A DNA stretch of 64,000 nt from Bradyrhizobium diazoefficiens USDA 110 (GCF_000011365.1 NC_004463.1:1-64000), one strand, 5' to 3'; positions 18,497 to 28,526 are shown, counted from the first letter of the stretch. Translations and numbers: made by a program. Notes: generated by a model from the sequence alone, not told the origin.

Positions 18497-20497
18497 TCAG
18501 ATCGACTTGAGGAACTCGATGATTGCGTTGCGCTCCTCCGGAGACAGCGCAGGGCCAATGACGCCCTCATGCTTCTCGTTCGAGAATTCGTGGCCGGTAT
18601 TGCGATTGGCGGGCCTCGACGTATCGATGATGAAGTAGCCCTTGCTGTCGTAGGTCCTGCCTTCAGGAGCGACCGTCCGTGTCACGATACCGACGCGGAC
18701 AGGATCGAAGCTGGGCTCACCGAGCAGGAAGACTTGTGGGCGCTCCGCAACCGGGCTGAGCAGATCGTAGATCGTCGGCACCGAGCCGTTGTGCAGGAAC
18801 GGCGCAGTCGCCCATACGCCGTTCAGCGGACGCGCCTTATAGCCGAAACCTGCCGCTAGACAGTTCGGCCGATCGCCTTCGATCTCCGCTTGGACCGTCC
18901 CGGTCGACCGAAGCCATTCGTCGATGCCGGATTGGACCACGGCGCCGAGCGCAAGCGCGTAGAGTTGCATCGCATGGTCCGAGAGGTGGATCGTATCCAG
19001 CGTGTTGTCAGCCTTCCGTTGGCAGACATCGATGTCGAGGCCGAGCCCTGGGCTGCTCTGGCCCGCCCTGGCCAGTTCGCTGCCGGCGGTGTCCACGGTG
19101 CGATTGCGCAGCACGTCGCCCTGGGCCGGATCGGTGCCGATATGGCTTTGCTTGATGATCTTGACGTTGAGTACGGATTCCCTCGTCTGCTTCTCCTGCC
19201 CATCGCGACCGCGCCAGCGGATAGGGCCGAAGTTCTTCCAGAACTCCGCGTCCGGGGCCTTGCCGTGCACGATGTCCGGCGTCAGCGCTGGAAGATGGCA
19301 GCCGCTGCAATGTTTGTCGTAGAGTTGGGCTCCCACGGCGGCCTTGGCTTTGTCGATCGCAGGAAAGCTGTCGGGCCAGGCTGGCGCATTCAGTCCGGTG
19401 AAGGCTTTCGCCACCAGCGGCAGGTCCTTTCCAGCGAGCTGTTGTTCGATCCAGTGCAGATTATCGAAGGGGATGCTGCTGGCAAAACGTCCCCCCTTGG
19501 GCGGGGCGGTGAGGTTGAGCTCCGCCGAAACCCCCATCGCCTCGCCGGCATTGCGCACCAATGGCTGCATAATCGAGCCGTCGTACTGCACCCAATCGAA
19601 CCATGACGATGTCCAGATGTGCGGGTAGCTGACAGGGGCGTTGAGGTTGACGTAGTTGCCGTAGCGCTTGGGGTCGAGTGCGAACACCTGGTTGCCGATG
19701 CGATTGAGCGCATCGAGGCGGGTAAACCCTTCCGTGACGTCGATCCCAGCGGGCTGATCGATCAGAGCACCAAGTATTCCATCGAGCTCCTTGGACAGTT
19801 GGACGCGTGTAAGATCGCTGTACTCGGTTCCTAAAACGCGCTTCGCGAACCGCCCGAAGCGACCGTCGAAGAAGGGTAGCTTTGCCGACAAAGCGGTCTG
19901 TGCGAGCGCAGCGCGGAGCGCATTTGTCAATTGACCGAGATCGGTCACGGCGGGGCCGCCTTCAATGACATAGCGCTTCTCTTTGAAGATCAGTTGGCCG
20001 GTATGGCACGCGGCACAGGTCAATCCAACGGCAGTCTCCTTACGCGAAAGTCCGCGGATCGACTGAAACGGCGAATATGCAAAGCCGATCGGCAAACCGT
20101 ACTCATTGTTCTCGCTTTCGGCAGACTCTATGAATCCAAACCGCAGTAAATAGCGGTTGTCAGAAAACCGTTCTCGTTTGAAAAAGGGGATAGCGAAAGG
20201 CGAGTTCAGCGGCGCTTCCAGGGCGAGAAACCATGACAGCGGGATCGGTAAGGTCTGCGTGCCCTGGGCTTTATGATGGAATCGATCGGCGTCTTCGGCG
20301 TTCCAGCCCTGATCGAGCGAAACCTGCTCGCTCGCGGAAACCGGTTCAGGGAGACCAGGCGGCGTCAGAGCTTCGATTGTCGCGCCAAGCTGGGAGCTGG
20401 TCATGACTGCGATCAAAGCAATGACCACGATGATCGCCAGAAGAACAAGAAAGCGTCGCCACCAAAGGCGCCGAATTGCGCTGGTAACTGTCGACAT
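18497..20497 (-). CDS. Di-haem cytochrome c of the peroxidase/MauG/RoxA type, 666 aa
   Basis: An N-terminal membrane anchor or signal (RRFLVLLAIIVVIALIAVM, about residues 14-33) is followed by two CxxCH haem sites, CAACH and CSGCH. The ANAPFLHNGSVP-like motif of MauG-type enzymes appears as WATAPFLHNGSVPTIYDLL near the C-terminus. This size and layout resemble the large di-haem c-type peroxidase group that includes the rubber oxygenase RoxA. The product is periplasmic and redox-active; peroxidase or oxygenase activity is inferred. It precedes the P450 gene and may be co-transcribed with it. Confidence 0.82.
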   Translation of the reverse strand: MSTVTSAIRRLWWRRFLVLLAIIVVIALIAVMTSSQLGATIEALTPPGLPEPVSASEQVSLDQGWNAEDADRFHHKAQGTQTLPIPLSWFLALEAPLNSPFAIPFFKRERFSDNRYLLRFGFIESAESENNEYGLPIGFAYSPFQSIRGLSRKETAVGLTCAACHTGQLIFKEKRYVIEGGPAVTDLGQLTNALRAALAQTALSAKLPFFDGRFGRFAKRVLGTEYSDLTRVQLSKELDGILGALIDQPAGIDVTEGFTRLDALNRIGNQVFALDPKRYGNYVNLNAPVSYPHIWTSSWFDWVQYDGSIMQPLVRNAGEAMGVSAELNLTAPPKGGRFASSIPFDNLHWIEQQLAGKDLPLVAKAFTGLNAPAWPDSFPAIDKAKAAVGAQLYDKHCSGCHLPALTPDIVHGKAPDAEFWKNFGPIRWRGRDGQEKQTRESVLNVKIIKQSHIGTDPAQGDVLRNRTVDTAGSELARAGQSSPGLGLDIDVCQRKADNTLDTIHLSDHAMQLYALALGAVVQSGIDEWLRSTGTVQAEIEGDRPNCLAAGFGYKARPLNGVWATAPFLHNGSVPTIYDLLSPVAERPQVFLLGEPSFDPVRVGIVTRTVAPEGRTYDSKGYFIIDTSRPANRNTGHEFSNEKHEGVIGPALSPEERNAIIEFLKSI

Positions 20498-20944
20498 GGC
20501 TCCCCCGTGTCAGCGAACGGCCTCCAGCAGAGAGCCGTGCAAACAGTAATACTACAACTACATGATCTTGTAGGCTTACCCCTGCTGTTGACGTCCTTGA
20601 GACGCGATCACTATTCTTTCTGACGTCACAATCGGTGGTCTGTGGAATGGGCGAACTTGACCGCATAACAAGAACATCTAGAGCGTTCGGACGAGCTCTT
20701 GTTCGAGCCGCCATCCCATCCTCGCGATCGAATTTGCAGTGACGTTGGGTCCGCTGTGGGAGATCGGGGGGCTGTAATCCGCGGGAACGCGAGCGAACGG
20801 AATTGGCCGGGCGCCTGAGGGCAATAGGCTCGCACTCGGAGATCAGGACTCCGTAGGGCGCAATGACCATGAGCATACATCCGGCCACGCCGATCACGAT
20901 GATGCAGACGGCGAATTCGAGCCAAGCAACGCGGCTACCATTTA
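20498..20944. other. Intergenic upstream of the di-haem cytochrome
   Basis: This holds the promoter region of the minus-strand cytochrome gene. The downstream part of a decayed P-type ATPase gene begins beyond it. No gene is seen. Confidence 0.4.
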
Positions 20945-21250
20945 ACGGCTTCGTTTGGCAAGCACGATGACGGCGCGGCTGACCTGAATTAGCAGCATCG
21001 GCGTCAGGCTGTAGCCCGCGACAATGCTCCACATCGTGAGCGTCGGTGGCAGACGTGGAAGACCTCTGTCATCGGCGGCCAGTAGAGAGGGACTGCGAGC
21101 AGAGGGCCGTACAGGCCGAGCGCAGCCAGACCCATGGATTGCGCGTGAACTCGTTGAAAACGGTACCGGAGCGGCTGCTGCGCATGGCGACGACGCGCCA
21201 GAGTTGTGCGAATGCGACGGCGAGGAATGTGGTGGTGACTATGGCCTCGC
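20945..21250 (-). pseudogene. P-type cation ATPase, C-terminal remnant
   Basis: Three frames on the minus strand give in order RPGWTGEAIVTTTFLAVAFAQ with LWRVVAMR, then FNEFTRNPWVW, LGLYGPLLAVPLYWPPMTEVF and TLTMWSIVAGYSLTPMLLIQ. These are the last transmembrane helices of Ca2+/cation-type P-type ATPases. The catalytic domains are absent, so this is a dead fragment. Confidence 0.6.
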
Positions 21251-21904
21251 CCGTCCAGCCGGGCCGAAACCGCCAGTGTCCCCGCGGTTCTCGCGCTTAC
21301 GAAGGAAGGCCTCATATCCCTCCGGGTCAACCTCCTTCAGGCGGTTCAGCGCGCGCTTAGCTTCCAGATCGGCGGACTTGCTATGACGCTGTTTGATCTT
21401 TTTACTTTTGCTTCCATCTCTGCGAGCTGTCCCGTTGCTGTTGGTACACTCTCGGGTATTGTCTCGAGCTTCGCGCTTGGTCGCGTCTCTTCGAGGCCTT
21501 CGACGCACCGATTGGGATGACGAGATGCTGCGGCTCGAATTGAACGACCTTCTCGAAGGTGGGTTTGAGCCGCTCGACGATCTGCACGAGGCCGTCCAGG
21601 CGCTGCTCGACCATCCGCGGCGGCGGCGGCGGCGGCTCCGGCGGCCTGCTGCCCGCAGGGCTGATCCAAGCGACCAAGTTTGCATCGTCGCTGTTGAAAT
21701 GGTTGAAGTCGAGTCGACGTCAGCATCGTCACCTCCGGAGACGTCGGCGTCGCGGCACCGGAAGCTCTGGCAGTATTCCGAGAACGGCACGATCCCCGGC
21801 ACCGACGACACCTAGCAAGGGATCGACTGCATGGCCCATCCTTCCGCGCAAACGCTCGGGTACCCACGCTAGTAGCCGTGTGCGAGCAGTAACGCCGTCG
21901 TGGT
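21251..21904. other. Low-complexity stretch, no gene assigned
   Basis: The sequence includes a CGG-triplet run around 21612-21645. A minus-strand frame (21402-21677) would encode a Pro-rich 91-residue peptide with PPEPPPPPPRM. I do not recognise it and see no reliable start signal. Confidence 0.3.
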
Positions 21905-23095
21905 CTAGTCATCTGGAACGGAAGTTCGTGACATTAGTTGATCGCTCGGATCTCTAGAGAGGAGAGCGCTCGTGGCGAATGCAGGTGTGAAAGGCCGGCC
22001 GATCGCGCCGTTGGTGCTGAGTTCGCAGGAGCGGGCGTACTTGGAGAGGCAAGTTCGTCGTCATCGTGTAGCCCGATCGCTATCTGAGCGATGCCGCGCG
22101 ATCCTGCGGTGTGCAGTTGGTCTGCCAAGCAAGTCTGTGGCTGCCGAACTTGGCATCCATGAACACACCGTCGGCAAGTGGCGCCGCCGATTCTTGAAGG
22201 ATCGTTGTGATGGCCTGCTTGACGAAGCCCGCCCGGGCCGCCCTCGAACCATCGACGATGATCAGGTTGCCGAGGTAATCGAGCGGACATTGCGTACGAC
22301 GCCGCCCGACGCAACGCACTGGTCGATCCGCTCGATGGCTGCGGATACTGGCTTTTCTCACACCACGATCCGCCGAATGTGGACGGCGTTCGGCTTGCAG
22401 CCGCACCGCAGCCAGACATTTAAACTATCGAGCGATCCGCTATTCGTCGATAAGGTGCGCGATATTGTCGGGCTTTATCTGTCGCCGCCTAACCGAGCCG
22501 TTGTCCTCAGTGTCGATGAGAAAAGCCAGATCCAGGCACTCGATCGCGAGCAGCCGGTCTTGCCGATGATGCCTGGGGTGCCGGAACGTCGCACGCATAG
22601 CTATGTGCGGCATGGTACGACCACGCTGTTTGCCGCGCTCGATGTCGCTTCCGGCTTCGTCATTGGCAAATGCTACAAGCGCCATCGGGCGCTCGAGTTC
22701 TTGAAGTTTCTCAAAGAGATCGACGCTCAAATCCCTGAGGGGCTCGCTGTCCATATCGTCATGGACAACTACGCTACCCACAAGACCCCCAAGATTAAAG
22801 CGTGGCTCGCTCGCCGGCCGCACTATCATGTCCACTTCACGCCGACTTCCGCGTCGTGGATCAATCAGATCGAGCGCTGGTTCGCTGAACTCACCAGAAA
22901 GCAGATCCGGCGAGGTGTTCACACCTCCGTCAGGCAGCTCGAAGCCGACATCCGTACCTTCATCGAATTGCACAACAACAACCCGAAGCCCTTCAAATGG
23001 ACCAAGTCCGCAGACCAGATCTTGGCTTCCGTCAAACGCTTTTGCCACAAAGCCCAGCAGACTCTATGTGGCGAACTTTAGATTCATGTGACTAG
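21905..23095 (+). mobile_element. IS630-family element, apparently complete
   Basis: About 30-bp imperfect terminal inverted repeats both begin CTAGTCA and share AAGTTCG and ACAT (21905-21934 and, inverted, 23066-23095). TA dinucleotides at both ends (21906-21907, 23093-23094) fit the TA target of this superfamily. One intact transposase gene fills the element. Confidence 0.8.
21972..23081 (+). CDS. IS630-family transposase, 369 aa
   Basis: A winged-helix N-terminus (SERCRAILRCAVGLPSKSVA, then GIHEHTVGKWRRRF) precedes the DDE core. The Asp residues are in VVLSVDEKSQIQ and IVMDNYATHK, and the third acidic residue is Glu in SWINQIERWFAEL. The start is GTG 21972 with GAGAGGAGAG upstream. The coding sequence is full length, so transposition competence is plausible. 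Confidence 0.9.
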   Translation: MANAGVKGRPIAPLVLSSQERAYLERQVRRHRVARSLSERCRAILRCAVGLPSKSVAAELGIHEHTVGKWRRRFLKDRCDGLLDEARPGRPRTIDDDQVAEVIERTLRTTPPDATHWSIRSMAADTGFSHTTIRRMWTAFGLQPHRSQTFKLSSDPLFVDKVRDIVGLYLSPPNRAVVLSVDEKSQIQALDREQPVLPMMPGVPERRTHSYVRHGTTTLFAALDVASGFVIGKCYKRHRALEFLKFLKEIDAQIPEGLAVHIVMDNYATHKTPKIKAWLARRPHYHVHFTPTSASWINQIERWFAELTRKQIRRGVHTSVRQLEADIRTFIELHNNNPKPFKWTKSADQILASVKRFCHKAQQTLCGEL

Positions 23096-23449
23096 CTGCT
23101 GTTGTTAGTTGGTAAACTCACCGCCGTTTGTCGTGCTGGTGATTGCAACGCCGTTAACGCATGTTGTCAACAGCCGTTAACGTAAGCGGATCAACTTTCC
23201 GGACACGATGCAACCGCAGGCATAAATACACGTTCGTCTGCCTATTTTATAAGGCAGGCCGATCGTCGCAGCCAAAAACCTTTCCGAACATCGAATAGCG
23301 GCGAACAAGCGTAAACATCGACACGCACTGCTTTTGGCGACAATCAAAACGACCATCGACTCGTGCTCGTGACGATGACGAACGATGGTCAATCAAGCCA
23401 CATCGGCATGGGATTCTGAGGAGGTGTCGCTTCTGCAATGCATGTGGAG
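23096..23449. other. Intergenic with a 31-bp palindrome
   Basis: No gene is seen. The main feature is the CGTTAACG-bounded palindrome at 23152-23182, described separately. Confidence 0.4.
23152..23182. repeat. 31-bp interrupted palindrome with CGTTAACG arms
   Basis: CGTTAACG occurs at 23152-23159 and 23175-23182. Midway is GTTG-T-CAAC (23163-23171), centred exactly at 23167. Only two symmetric positions do not pair. Each arm is itself a palindrome, so this is a nested dyad suited to a multimeric DNA-binding protein. Confidence 0.6.
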
Positions 23450-23745
23450 CGCGGGCCACTCGGTGTCTGCGAGGGGTGGCGATGCGTATCTCGCAACGCC
23501 ATCATCGGCAAGGTCAAGCGCATGAGAGCTCGCCGAGGCCAAGCAACGCAACAGGGACAAACGACGGCAAAGTCAGCAGCAGTCGCTATCGACTTTGATC
23601 CGGCGCTCGTGCAGGAGATGCTCGCCAAGATCGATGGCTATCACGCCGATCTCGCATCCGAACGCGGTTCGTCGATGGCGCGGTGTCGCAACATCCGCGA
23701 TGTCGATCAGCAACGTCTACAAGGAAGTCAAAGCGCGGAGCTCAT
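23450..23745 (+). pseudogene. Broken small regulator genes (GcrA-like and DUF2312-like pieces)
   Basis: A short SRNAIIGKVKRM segment is like the GcrA helix-turn-helix end. It is followed after a gap by ALVQEMLAKIDGYHADLASERG and, in another frame, SISNVYKEVKAR, which resembles small DUF2312/GapR-like or related rhizobial proteins. The pieces are out of frame and cut by an istB fragment. The assignment is tentative. Confidence 0.3.
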
Positions 23746-23999
23746 CGGCAACCCAACCATCGGCCGTCGCCCCGCGCGAGGGCAAGCGCCTCGAACAGCC
23801 GCGGCAGCCGCTGACAGAGCACGGAGCGGTTGTCGCGGCAGGCCTTGTGGCCCAAGGCGCAAGCAATCCAGCTCTTGCAGACGCCGGTCGGGCCGATGAT
23901 GAGCAGGTTCTGATGCCGGTCGATCCACTCGCCGGCGACGAGCTTTTGGAACAGCGGCTTGTCGAGCCCGCGCGGCGCCTTCATGTCGATAGTCGATCC
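23740..23999 (-). pseudogene. istB fragment (second IS21 copy)
   Basis: The fragment reads RGLDKPLFQKLVAGEWIDRHQNLLIIGPTGVCKSWIACALGHKACRDNRSVLC, the Walker A region of an IS21 IstB of another subgroup than the one at 10.8-13.4 kb. The P-loop Gly before Lys is Cys (GVCKS). Both ends are truncated. Confidence 0.7.
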
Positions 24000-24117
24000 A
24001 GTCCCAATTGATCTTGCCGGCGTGCTGAACCAGTTCGTGCTCCATGTTGATGACCTGCTTGAGCCTGGCCCGGAACAGATCACCTTCGTCCGTCGCCTTC
24101 GGCTTCTTCGGTCGCAT
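24000..24117 (-). pseudogene. IS5-family transposase N-terminal fragment
   Basis: MRPKKPKATDEGDLFRARL continuing to INMEHELVQHAGKINWDWID is the start of IS5-type transposases of rhizobia. It is joined directly to the istB fragment, so the junction near 24000 marks a recombination or insertion between two dead elements. Confidence 0.7.
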
Positions 24118-24299
24118 CGGCTCCTCCCGATACGAGCGCCGAATCATGCCGTGCGATTCGAGGGAATCTCAAACTGCAAATTGCAGGTTCCGAGCTACCG
24201 CACTGTCAAAGCCTGCAATCACAAAATCGCCGCAGCCGAAAAACAACGACTCCAGATCAGCCCCTTACCTGTTCTTCACGGACGACTAAGGAGGCACGG

Positions 24300-24725
24300 A
24301 TGAATCGATCCATGAGTCAAAAACCAGGCGCACGCTTTACCGAGAAGCAGGGCCATTATCTGGCGTTCATCTATACCTATTCGCACATGTCCGGACGGCC
24401 ACCCGCCGAATCCTGCATCCCCAGAAGCATCGAAGTCCTTGTGCCGCCAGAAAACTTGCCTATCCTAAGCTGGCCGGTATCACACCATCAAGATCACTGT
24501 GACGAGCCACTAGCTAGTTTCGCCCTCACCTCGTGGCAAGAGGTTAATCGGATGCGTGTGGCGAGAATAACATCAAGCCGAAAGAACACCGAATTCCAGA
24601 GTACGCCTAAAGGTTGCCTGGAAGATCGGCGCGAACGTTTGATCCGCGCCTTGGCGAGTCCGAGCCGTCACGGCGCAGGACAGCGCTTCTCTATCCGAGC
24701 GAAGCCGCAGCGTCCGCTGCCTTAA
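24300..24725 (+). pseudogene. MarR/LexA-like winged-helix regulator, internally deleted
   Basis: The start ARFTEKQGHYLAFIYTYSHMSGRPPAE is that of a small rhizobial winged-helix protein. It then jumps to RSIEVLVPPENLPIL, the normal C-terminus, with about 30 residues of the recognition helix region missing. The remaining frame is non-homologous. A perfect AAGGAGG lies before ATG 24300, so the gene was probably once well expressed. Confidence 0.5.
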
Positions 24726-26486
24726 TCACCTCAGGTGATATTTATTGAGTAGTTCGCCAAGCTCAGTCGCTTCAATCTTTTTTAGAATGAGCTCGCGCAG
24801 GAACGCAGGTCCCGGGATCTCAATTTCATTGCCGTCGCGCAGTCTACCCATTGCTGCAAGCAGCTTGCGAATATCATAGGTCGAGTTGAATACCTCGGGC
24901 ACGCCACGTTCAATCTTGAGGAGGATATACACGGCTTCCATCGCGGTCCGAACGGAGTATTCCGTCGTGAAGATACAATCCCGTTCACCCGACTCCGCGA
25001 ACTGGCCGATGAAGGCGAAATTGACCGCATCTTTCGGCACAACATCTGGCCGGTCGCCCGCCTGCCGCGGCATGAAGAAGGAAGTGACGTAGGGCATCAT
25101 CACCGGGACCGTCTTGGCGGCCCCAGCGGCGAGTTCCGGTATACTCGCAACCGGCACACCGAGGTGATAAAGCCATTCTTGCGTGATTTCCTCGCCCGTA
25201 CAATCTTGCATCGGTTTCCTCACGTAGTCGCCGGCTTTATCGACGAATAGCGAATAGACCCAGACGACGACTTGATCGCTGGGCTGGCGCTTGAAATGCG
25301 GCTGGCGATTTGTGGTCCAACTGAGCAACCAGCTCGAATCTTTCACCGTAACGATGCCTCCTGTGACAACCTTGCCGCTGAACGGATCGCGTTTGGCGAT
25401 CTTGCGGATGTATGCTGGAATGCGTTTGTCCAGGGTCGTGATCGTCGCCGATTCCCATTTGCTTGCAGGAATATTGCCGCAAAAGACATTTGGGCGTCCA
25501 AAGGCCGCATCTTTGGCCGCAATACGCCGCCACAGATCCCAGGCGGGCGCCGGTCCTTCGTTGAGCCTGGCGGCCGTGTGATGGTCCCCCATGTCCGAGT
25601 TTTCGGTCAGCGACCCGATCGTCATGAAAACAAGATCGTCGGCGCCAATAATGAGACTGCCCTCAATGCCATTCTCCAGCCAGCGGATGGCTGTGGCTTG
25701 CTTGCGGCCACGCTTTATGTCGAAATCGATATCGGTGACTCCGACCCCGTAGCGAAAGTTGACGCCTTGCGCCAACAGCCATTTGGATAACGGCAGAACG
25801 AGCGATTCATATTGATTGTATTTGGTAAACTTCAGCGTACTGAAATCCGGCAGGCCGCCGATATGGTGGATGAATCGATGCAGATAAAGTTTCATCTCGA
25901 GGGCTGAATGCCATTCTTCAAAGGCGAACATGGTCCGCCAATAGAGCCAGAAATTGCTGTTGAAGAAATCTCTTCCGAACACTTCGTCGATGCGCTTGGT
26001 CTCCATCTGCTTACGAGTGGCAAGAAAAAGGGCAATCAGCTCTTTCTGGGCCTGTTCGCTCAGTGTGAAGAGGCCATCGGTATGGGCATCCTGCCCCTGC
26101 TTCACCGTCGCCCGCCGTAGTGTGTAGTTCGGATCATCCTTGTTCAGCCAGTAAAACTCATCGAGCACGCTGGCGCCTTCAAGTTCGAGCGATGGGATCG
26201 AACGAAACAGATCCCAGAGACACTCGAAATGATCCTCCATCTCTCTACCACCTCGAATCACGAATCCCCTTTCCGGATCCTGACAACCGTCCAACGCGCC
26301 CCCCGGAACCGTCTGTCGTTCGAGGATGGTGATACGGTCGCCACGCAACTGCCCGTCGCGGATCAAGAAGGCCGCGCCGGAGAGCGCAGCCAACCCCGAA
26401 CCAACGAACCATGCTGTCTTGCTATCCACGCCGGCGGGTTTGCGGGGCCGAGCAAAAGCTTCGTAATTTCCACTGGTGTAATACAT
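24726..26486 (-). CDS. ohyA: Oleate hydratase (FAD-dependent), 586 aa
   Basis: The N-terminal MYYTSGNYEAFARPRKPAGV, the FAD-binding FVGSGLAALSGA, the signature RGGREMEDHFECLWDLFRSIPSLE, and the full length identify the oleate hydratase family. The enzyme adds water to the cis-9 double bond of unsaturated fatty acids, giving 10-hydroxystearate from oleate, and uses FAD structurally. The frame opens with TTG at 26516, but ATG 26486 matches the usual family start. The SDR gene lies 45 bp upstream on the same strand and may act on the same hydroxy fatty acid. Intact. Confidence 0.9.
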   Translation of the reverse strand: MYYTSGNYEAFARPRKPAGVDSKTAWFVGSGLAALSGAAFLIRDGQLRGDRITILERQTVPGGALDGCQDPERGFVIRGGREMEDHFECLWDLFRSIPSLELEGASVLDEFYWLNKDDPNYTLRRATVKQGQDAHTDGLFTLSEQAQKELIALFLATRKQMETKRIDEVFGRDFFNSNFWLYWRTMFAFEEWHSALEMKLYLHRFIHHIGGLPDFSTLKFTKYNQYESLVLPLSKWLLAQGVNFRYGVGVTDIDFDIKRGRKQATAIRWLENGIEGSLIIGADDLVFMTIGSLTENSDMGDHHTAARLNEGPAPAWDLWRRIAAKDAAFGRPNVFCGNIPASKWESATITTLDKRIPAYIRKIAKRDPFSGKVVTGGIVTVKDSSWLLSWTTNRQPHFKRQPSDQVVVWVYSLFVDKAGDYVRKPMQDCTGEEITQEWLYHLGVPVASIPELAAGAAKTVPVMMPYVTSFFMPRQAGDRPDVVPKDAVNFAFIGQFAESGERDCIFTTEYSVRTAMEAVYILLKIERGVPEVFNSTYDIRKLLAAMGRLRDGNEIEIPGPAFLRELILKKIEATELGELLNKYHLR

Positions 26487-26531
26487 CGCGACATTCGATC
26501 TCGTTTGATGTGACAATCCGTCCGCTGATAG

Positions 26532-27290
26532 TCAGAAGATGTTTTCGACCGCCTGACCCTTCTGCGGGACGCCGATCGTCAGACCGCCATCGACGACGAT
26601 TTCGGAGCCGGTAAGATAAGAGGACTCGTCGCTAAGCAGGAACAAGACTGCCTGTGACACTTCCTGCGGCTCGGCTGGCCGCGCGAGCGGAATTGGAAAA
26701 CTGGAAAGATCGATGTTCTCTGTCATCCGAGTGTTGATGAAGCCCGGATGGATAGAGTTTATGCGAACGCCGGACGCGGCGGCCTCCAAGGCAGCGGACT
26801 TCGTTATGCCCCGCACGCCGAACTTGGAAGCAACATAGGCGTGAAGCCCAGGACTACCCCTCATCCCCTCGACCGACGAGATGTTGACGATCGAGCCTCC
26901 GCCCGCGCGGCGCATCGCAGGTAGGGCAGTCTGCATTCCCAAGAATACACCGGTGAGATTGACAGCCAGGGTCTTCTCCCACTGCTCGAGCGGGAACCGC
27001 TCGATGGGAGCCATACTCGCTATGCCTGCATTGTTGACGAGGCCGTGCACCGCGCCGAACTTGCCCTCCGCAGCCGCAATCGCCTGGCACCATTCCCCTG
27101 GCTGAGCGACGTCTTGACGCACATAGATCGCGGATGGGCCAAGTTCGGCCGCGAAAGTCGCTCCTTCATTGTCAAGAATATCGGTGATCACGACTTTCGC
27201 GCCCTCGGCTACCAGCAGGCGCGCATGAGCGGCCCCCATCCCTTGAGCCCCGCCGGTTACCAAAATGACTTTTTCGCTCACACGTCCCAT
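26532..27290 (-). CDS. SDR-family NAD(P)-dependent dehydrogenase, 252 aa
   Basis: The Rossmann motif TGGAQGMG is at residues 12-19, NNAG at about 86-89, the catalytic Ser in IVNISSVEG, and the catalytic YVASK tetrad part follows. Asp at the end of beta-2 (VITDIL) suggests NAD preference. It resembles the 3-alpha/20-beta-hydroxysteroid dehydrogenase-like group. It likely oxidises or reduces a secondary alcohol or ketone. Its place 45 bp upstream of oleate hydratase makes 10-hydroxystearate a reasonable substrate, which is inference only. Confidence 0.85.
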   Translation of the reverse strand: MGRVSEKVILVTGGAQGMGAAHARLLVAEGAKVVITDILDNEGATFAAELGPSAIYVRQDVAQPGEWCQAIAAAEGKFGAVHGLVNNAGIASMAPIERFPLEQWEKTLAVNLTGVFLGMQTALPAMRRAGGGSIVNISSVEGMRGSPGLHAYVASKFGVRGITKSAALEAAASGVRINSIHPGFINTRMTENIDLSSFPIPLARPAEPQEVSQAVLFLLSDESSYLTGSEIVVDGGLTIGVPQKGQAVENIF

Positions 27291-28526
27291 AACTCTTGGT
27301 TCCCTCGATCAGTGGCGGTGCAGGGGTTTTCAGCATCAAAAAGGATGACGGGCGTGTTGATCAAAATGGTTGAGAACGAGCATTGAAAGTCGGGCAAGCC
27401 AAGAGTTGCGGTCTGCACCACGCCCCGGACTCTTGGCGATCTGCCCTCTGCTACGTATCATCTTTGATTCCCAAAGCCTGTGCGCAGTACCCGTGTAAAT
27501 TGGCGCTAAAGCACTTCGATAACGATTTCACGTCGCGAACATGCTTCCGCCGCTCAGGCGTTAGCCATCCTTTGGATTATTGCATTGGCTTTGCCGAACT
27601 ACCCCGCCTTCTAGACGCCGACAATTTGCGACCGAATTTCCTCCGGTTTCGGAGATAGGATCGGTACCCGCGAGCGGAGCGATACCGGTGCCGAACGGTG
27701 CTGAGCTCCTTGTGGATCGAAAAGTGGGGCGCAGAACGCATGAGGTTCTCCTTAGTCTTGCGAATTGGAGTATCCATTCCGTGCAATCGGCGCGCCGAGA
27801 CTCTGATGGGAAGTCAGCCTCACGTGACTCTTGCACAGGCGCCGGAGGTCTTCCGACTCTCCACCGAGACGGCGATGTCAGGGCCTGCGTTTTCGACCAT
27901 GCGCAGCGACAATGTTACGCTGATCTGGTTTAATCGAGGCTGTTGCGAAAACTCGTGAGAGAGCCTCATCGACTTTCTGTCCGGATACTTGATCATGTCG
28001 GGCTTTCGACATCGCGTCGTCAATCGGACAAGCGAGGAAGGCAACAGAACAAGGGTCGAAAGTTGTCGGGTCACTCGTACCCAATTTGACGTCAGCCAGT
28101 GAGCCGTATAAACCGCACGAGGTGCCTGGCATCGACGTTGCATAACGACTGATAGACAAATAGGAATCACCCACTCGCCTTGACGTCATCATCGGTGAGC
28201 AGGCTCCGCCGGAATGGATGCACAATCAGGCGCATCCGGCAGCACAGGACAGCTGCCGGCTTCTAGAATGGAAAAGGTCAAGCGTGTCGGATGTTTTCGG
28301 ATCGTTTAATCCGGCGGATTGAGGTGCAAGGCGCAGAAACGGCACTGCGGCCTCGCGTAGCGAAGATCGCTATCACCGGATCGATGTGCCGCACGGACTA
28401 CCGAACCCACATCGCTGCCAGCGCAGTACAGTCGCTTCAGGGGCGCTTCAACAACCGGAGAGGCGCGGTGAGATGAATAGCTCAATCTCCAACCGCGCGA
28501 ATTGTTCTGAGATCAAGGAGGATGCG
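27291..28526. other. 1.2-kb gap without a recognised gene
   Basis: Several short frames exist on both strands with no recognisable product. The stretch includes the divergent promoter regions of the SDR gene and the decarboxylase-like gene. No nod box or NifA site was found by eye. Confidence 0.4.

Noticed and set aside
20498..20580. Possible sigma54 promoter before the di-haem cytochrome
   Set aside because: A TTGCACG-N4-TCTGC stretch resembles -24/-12, but the invariant GG at -24 is not present and no NifA site was seen.
21402..21677. Pro-rich 91-residue minus-strand frame
   Set aside because: It depends on a CGG-triplet run, has no clear ribosome-binding site and I recognise no homologue.
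27291..28526. Search for nod box or NifA upstream sites in the long gaps
   Set aside because: No convincing ATC-N9-GAT triplet or TGT-N10-ACA site next to a -24/-12 promoter was found by eye.
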